A stretch of 21,205 bases of DNA. It comes from Zarea fungicola (Eukaryota > Ascomycota > Sordariomycetes > Hypocreales > Cordycipitaceae). Each line of letters begins with the position of its first letter. Positions within the stretch are counted from its first letter, which is position 1. Below are positions 19,077 through 21,205 of the stretch, piece by piece. The notes beneath the pieces are model-generated. The model made no database searches. It was not told the DNA's origin and saw only the letters and a program-made list of their open reading frames with translations. The position numbers and the translations under genes are program-made. Where the stretch lies: the NCBI GenBank assembly GCA_900169235.1, contig FWCC01000521.1, positions 1-21,205 on the forward strand, given 5' to 3'.

Positions 19077-20205
19077 CGGAGTACCGGAAATGGCTGGGTA
19101 CGAAAGCTCCTACTTATCATAGGGTGAAATCTTTAATCATCTCCTGCCGTCTAGCCTTGGAGCAGATGTGCTTCCATCGGCTTGCGAATGACTTCCGAGA
19201 CATGGTTCGAAATGACTACGCCGTCGGATGCGCCAGTAAAATTGTCTCAGAGCCGCTGGGAATGCATGTTGTGTAAGGCAGGCTCGCTTCCGAGGTGCTC
19301 TGGTTCTGACATTAAAAATTAGGCGGGCACACCTCCAACGGTGCCAACTAAATCACACCGCTCCGCCTTTGGAAGTCCTGTGAGCGGGACTGCTTCCGAT
19401 GTGTCCCACAACACACGAGTCCGTCTTCTGTATGAACGTCAACAACTGTCTTACAATATGACCCTTGAAATAATCTTGGCCTGGTACCTTACAGATACCA
19501 AATCGACCCATTAAAACGTCTTGGGCGCCATAAACTGAAGCGCTGTACATTTAATAATTTCCTTATTGTCATTTCTCGCTCCAAATATTTGTACTCTTGC
19601 TGTTATAACTGACATCATGGTGATTCTACAGTTGCCCAGTCCGTTAATTCCGCAGATATGTCCCCGATATCCACATATAGTGGATGAGTTTGCGGAATTT
19701 GGTTTGTGGTTTGTATTACTTGGATTACATTGTGACATCTAGTTCCCTGTGAAGACTACGCTCTGACGATTACGAAGACTGTGCCGGTGCTTATGCCGCC
19801 CTACCAATTATGGAGCCCTTTTTTTTCGAGCTGGCAATTTCCCAAGCCGGAAATTGTCCACAAGTTGATTCCAGACTTTTCATGTAGATGCTAAACTGCG
19901 TTAGGGAATATCTCACCACCTGCTCCAAGCTGTGTTGGATAGTTTCACTGCAATTACCGCGCGAAATGGCTAGCCCGTGTTTCTCACAGAGAACTAAGGA
20001 AGCCTTTCTGATTGCTTGCATGTTTCTTGATATGTAGTGGAAAACTGATACCCCTGTTAAGTATCGTTTTGTTATGTTCCAGTTGCCAACATGTCAGTGC
20101 TTTCCTGACATGATTAACTGATCATGCTGTTTTATTCTCAAAGCCGTCTCGAGCGGAGGGCTCGGGTGTCCGGTACGCTTCAAATCACCTTGCAGGTCGG
20201 CCCAA

Positions 20206-20226
20206 TCAGCCATACAGTATGGCTGA
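20206..20226. repeat. 21-bp palindrome with perfect 10-bp arms
   Basis: The arms tcagccatac (20206-20215) and gtatggctga (20217-20226) are exact reverse complements around a single A at 20216. It could bind a dimeric protein or extrude as a cruciform; no neighbouring gene explains it. Confidence 0.75.
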
Positions 20227-21205
20227 CCAAGTCCTCCTCAACCACGCGGCGCGGCTCACCCAGCGGTGACGGAGAGTGGTAACAGCTGGCAACACTGTTT
20301 GACATGATTTCCCACAAGGGTTCCCGCGTAGTAGCCCAACTAACGGTGCGGCGTGCCTGCCAACATCATGTACCCAAGCTCGAGTGGGTCGAAGATGTTG
20401 CCATTATCCTGAACCTTTTCAGACACTGGTGGGTTAAGTATATACGTAGTAATTTTTATTTGATCGGAATCAAATGCCGGAATGGTAGCAGCGGAAGCAA
20501 AGATGCAGTTCCGCAGGCACACAACTGCCGTATTAGTGTCGCTACTGTGTAACAGGTGGAGGCTCGGTAAACACATCCGTTGCGGCATTATTAGTCCGAT
20601 GTAGGCTAGCTGTGGGCGAGCGAACCGCGCGGTTACTGGAGACTGGCTTGCGTAACCACTCCGTTGCTTTTGCGAGTCATGACATACTCAGTGATGCCAT
20701 CAAGGCAACCGATTGAGCGACAGGCGGGCAGGGACTGTTCACAAGTGGGACAGTCGGACCATCAGGCAATCCGCGTACAACTCACGAAAAAACAGCTGTG
20801 GAGGGGGCATGTATTAAGCAGAAAGATTCCGGGGAAAGCACGTGAGAAATATGAGCGAAAATTGATCCCGCTTCTTGAAAAGCCACATGTAGATCATGTA
20901 AGGAACTGTCACTAGCTCTATAGCAAATCCATTGCCTACCTTGCAGTAGAGATAAATGCTTTAATAGAGTCTAATTTTAAAATGAATAGGAGATTGAGCG
21001 TCAAGATATGATTTTGCTTGGGGAGGGCAGTCATGGGACGTCACTCTGCCAAATCTACCGTTCATTTTGTTTGTAATCAAACATTTAGAAGCATATATTT
21101 AAAATTGCAGACTCGTTACATCAATTTAGAGCTTATGGGGGTGCGTGGATTCCTGTTGTGGTGAAAATGACGCGGGTCCAAATAGTAACGCCCACCACCC
21201 CCCTA

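Larger units (their letters stand above)
18282..21205. other. Right flank, 2.9 kb without a convincing gene
   Basis: Open frames here are short (up to about 110 codons), overlap on both strands and lack recognisable domains or splice-linked partners. The least poor are 18944-19276 (+), whose last 50 codons look protein-like, 20021-19791 (-), which begins with ATG, and 20664-20915 (+), rich in Lys and Arg near its end. I recognise none of them. No tRNA, rRNA, transposase or terminal repeat was found. Base composition does not look like heavy repeat-induced mutation. Confidence 0.5.

Noticed and set aside
19200..19215. tRNA B-box-like GGTTCGAAATG
   Set aside because: It lacks the conserved final C and has no matching A box or cloverleaf arms nearby.
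1..21205. Secondary-metabolite cluster
   Set aside because: No polyketide synthase, peptide synthetase, terpene cyclase or P450 is present; the enzymes are those of acid metabolism.
1..21205. Repeat-induced point mutation as the cause of the TGA and the Cys to Trp change
   Set aside because: Neither change is a C-to-T in a CpA context, and the region lacks the strong TpA excess of RIP-damaged DNA.

Overview
The window looks like nuclear DNA of a filamentous ascomycete (Pezizomycotina). The genes carry many short introns (45 to 83 nt) with GT...AG borders and CTAAC/CTAAT-like branch sites. The gene families are typical of that group: a NACHT-ankyrin NLR, an anion:cation symporter of the MFS, Zn2Cys6 regulators and a two-part class III CoA-transferase. 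Nothing bacterial is visible: no Shine-Dalgarno sites, operons, rRNA, tRNA, CRISPR or insertion sequences. The species cannot be named from the sequence.

Layout, left to right. Positions 1-830 show no recognisable gene. Positions 831-6051 (+) hold a large NLR with an N-terminal NACHT_N domain, a NACHT ATPase, ankyrin repeats, degenerate middle repeats and a second ankyrin block. One in-frame TGA at 1783-1785 separates NACHT_N from NACHT. Positions 8506-6570 (-) are a complete nine-exon MFS transporter (497 aa) that converges on the NLR. It shares a 524-bp divergent promoter with a five-exon Zn2Cys6 regulator, TF1 (9031-10967, +, 568 aa). A PrpF-type isomerase follows (11718-12836, +, 372 aa, no intron). 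Convergent to it is a class III CoA-transferase (15014-13190, -, two exons, 584 aa). The CoA-transferase shares a 736-bp divergent promoter with an eight-exon regulator, TF2 (15751-18281, +, 697 aa). The last 2.9 kb (18282-21205) has no convincing gene, only small repeats, an 18-nt G run and a palindrome.

The central 12 kb can be read as one metabolic module: a carboxylate-type importer, an isomerase that moves double bonds in small di- or tricarboxylates, a CoA-transferase that could activate the product, and two regulators, each head-to-head with one of these genes. This suggests uptake and catabolism of an unsaturated organic acid such as aconitate, methylaconitate or itaconate. The substrate is an inference.

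Three lesions or oddities deserve attention: the TGA in the NLR, a Trp in place of the third zinc-binding Cys in TF2, and a Trp-rich NLR tail produced by a reading-frame change inside a G-rich tandem repeat. All exon borders here were assigned by eye from splice consensus, phase and family continuity, without transcript data.
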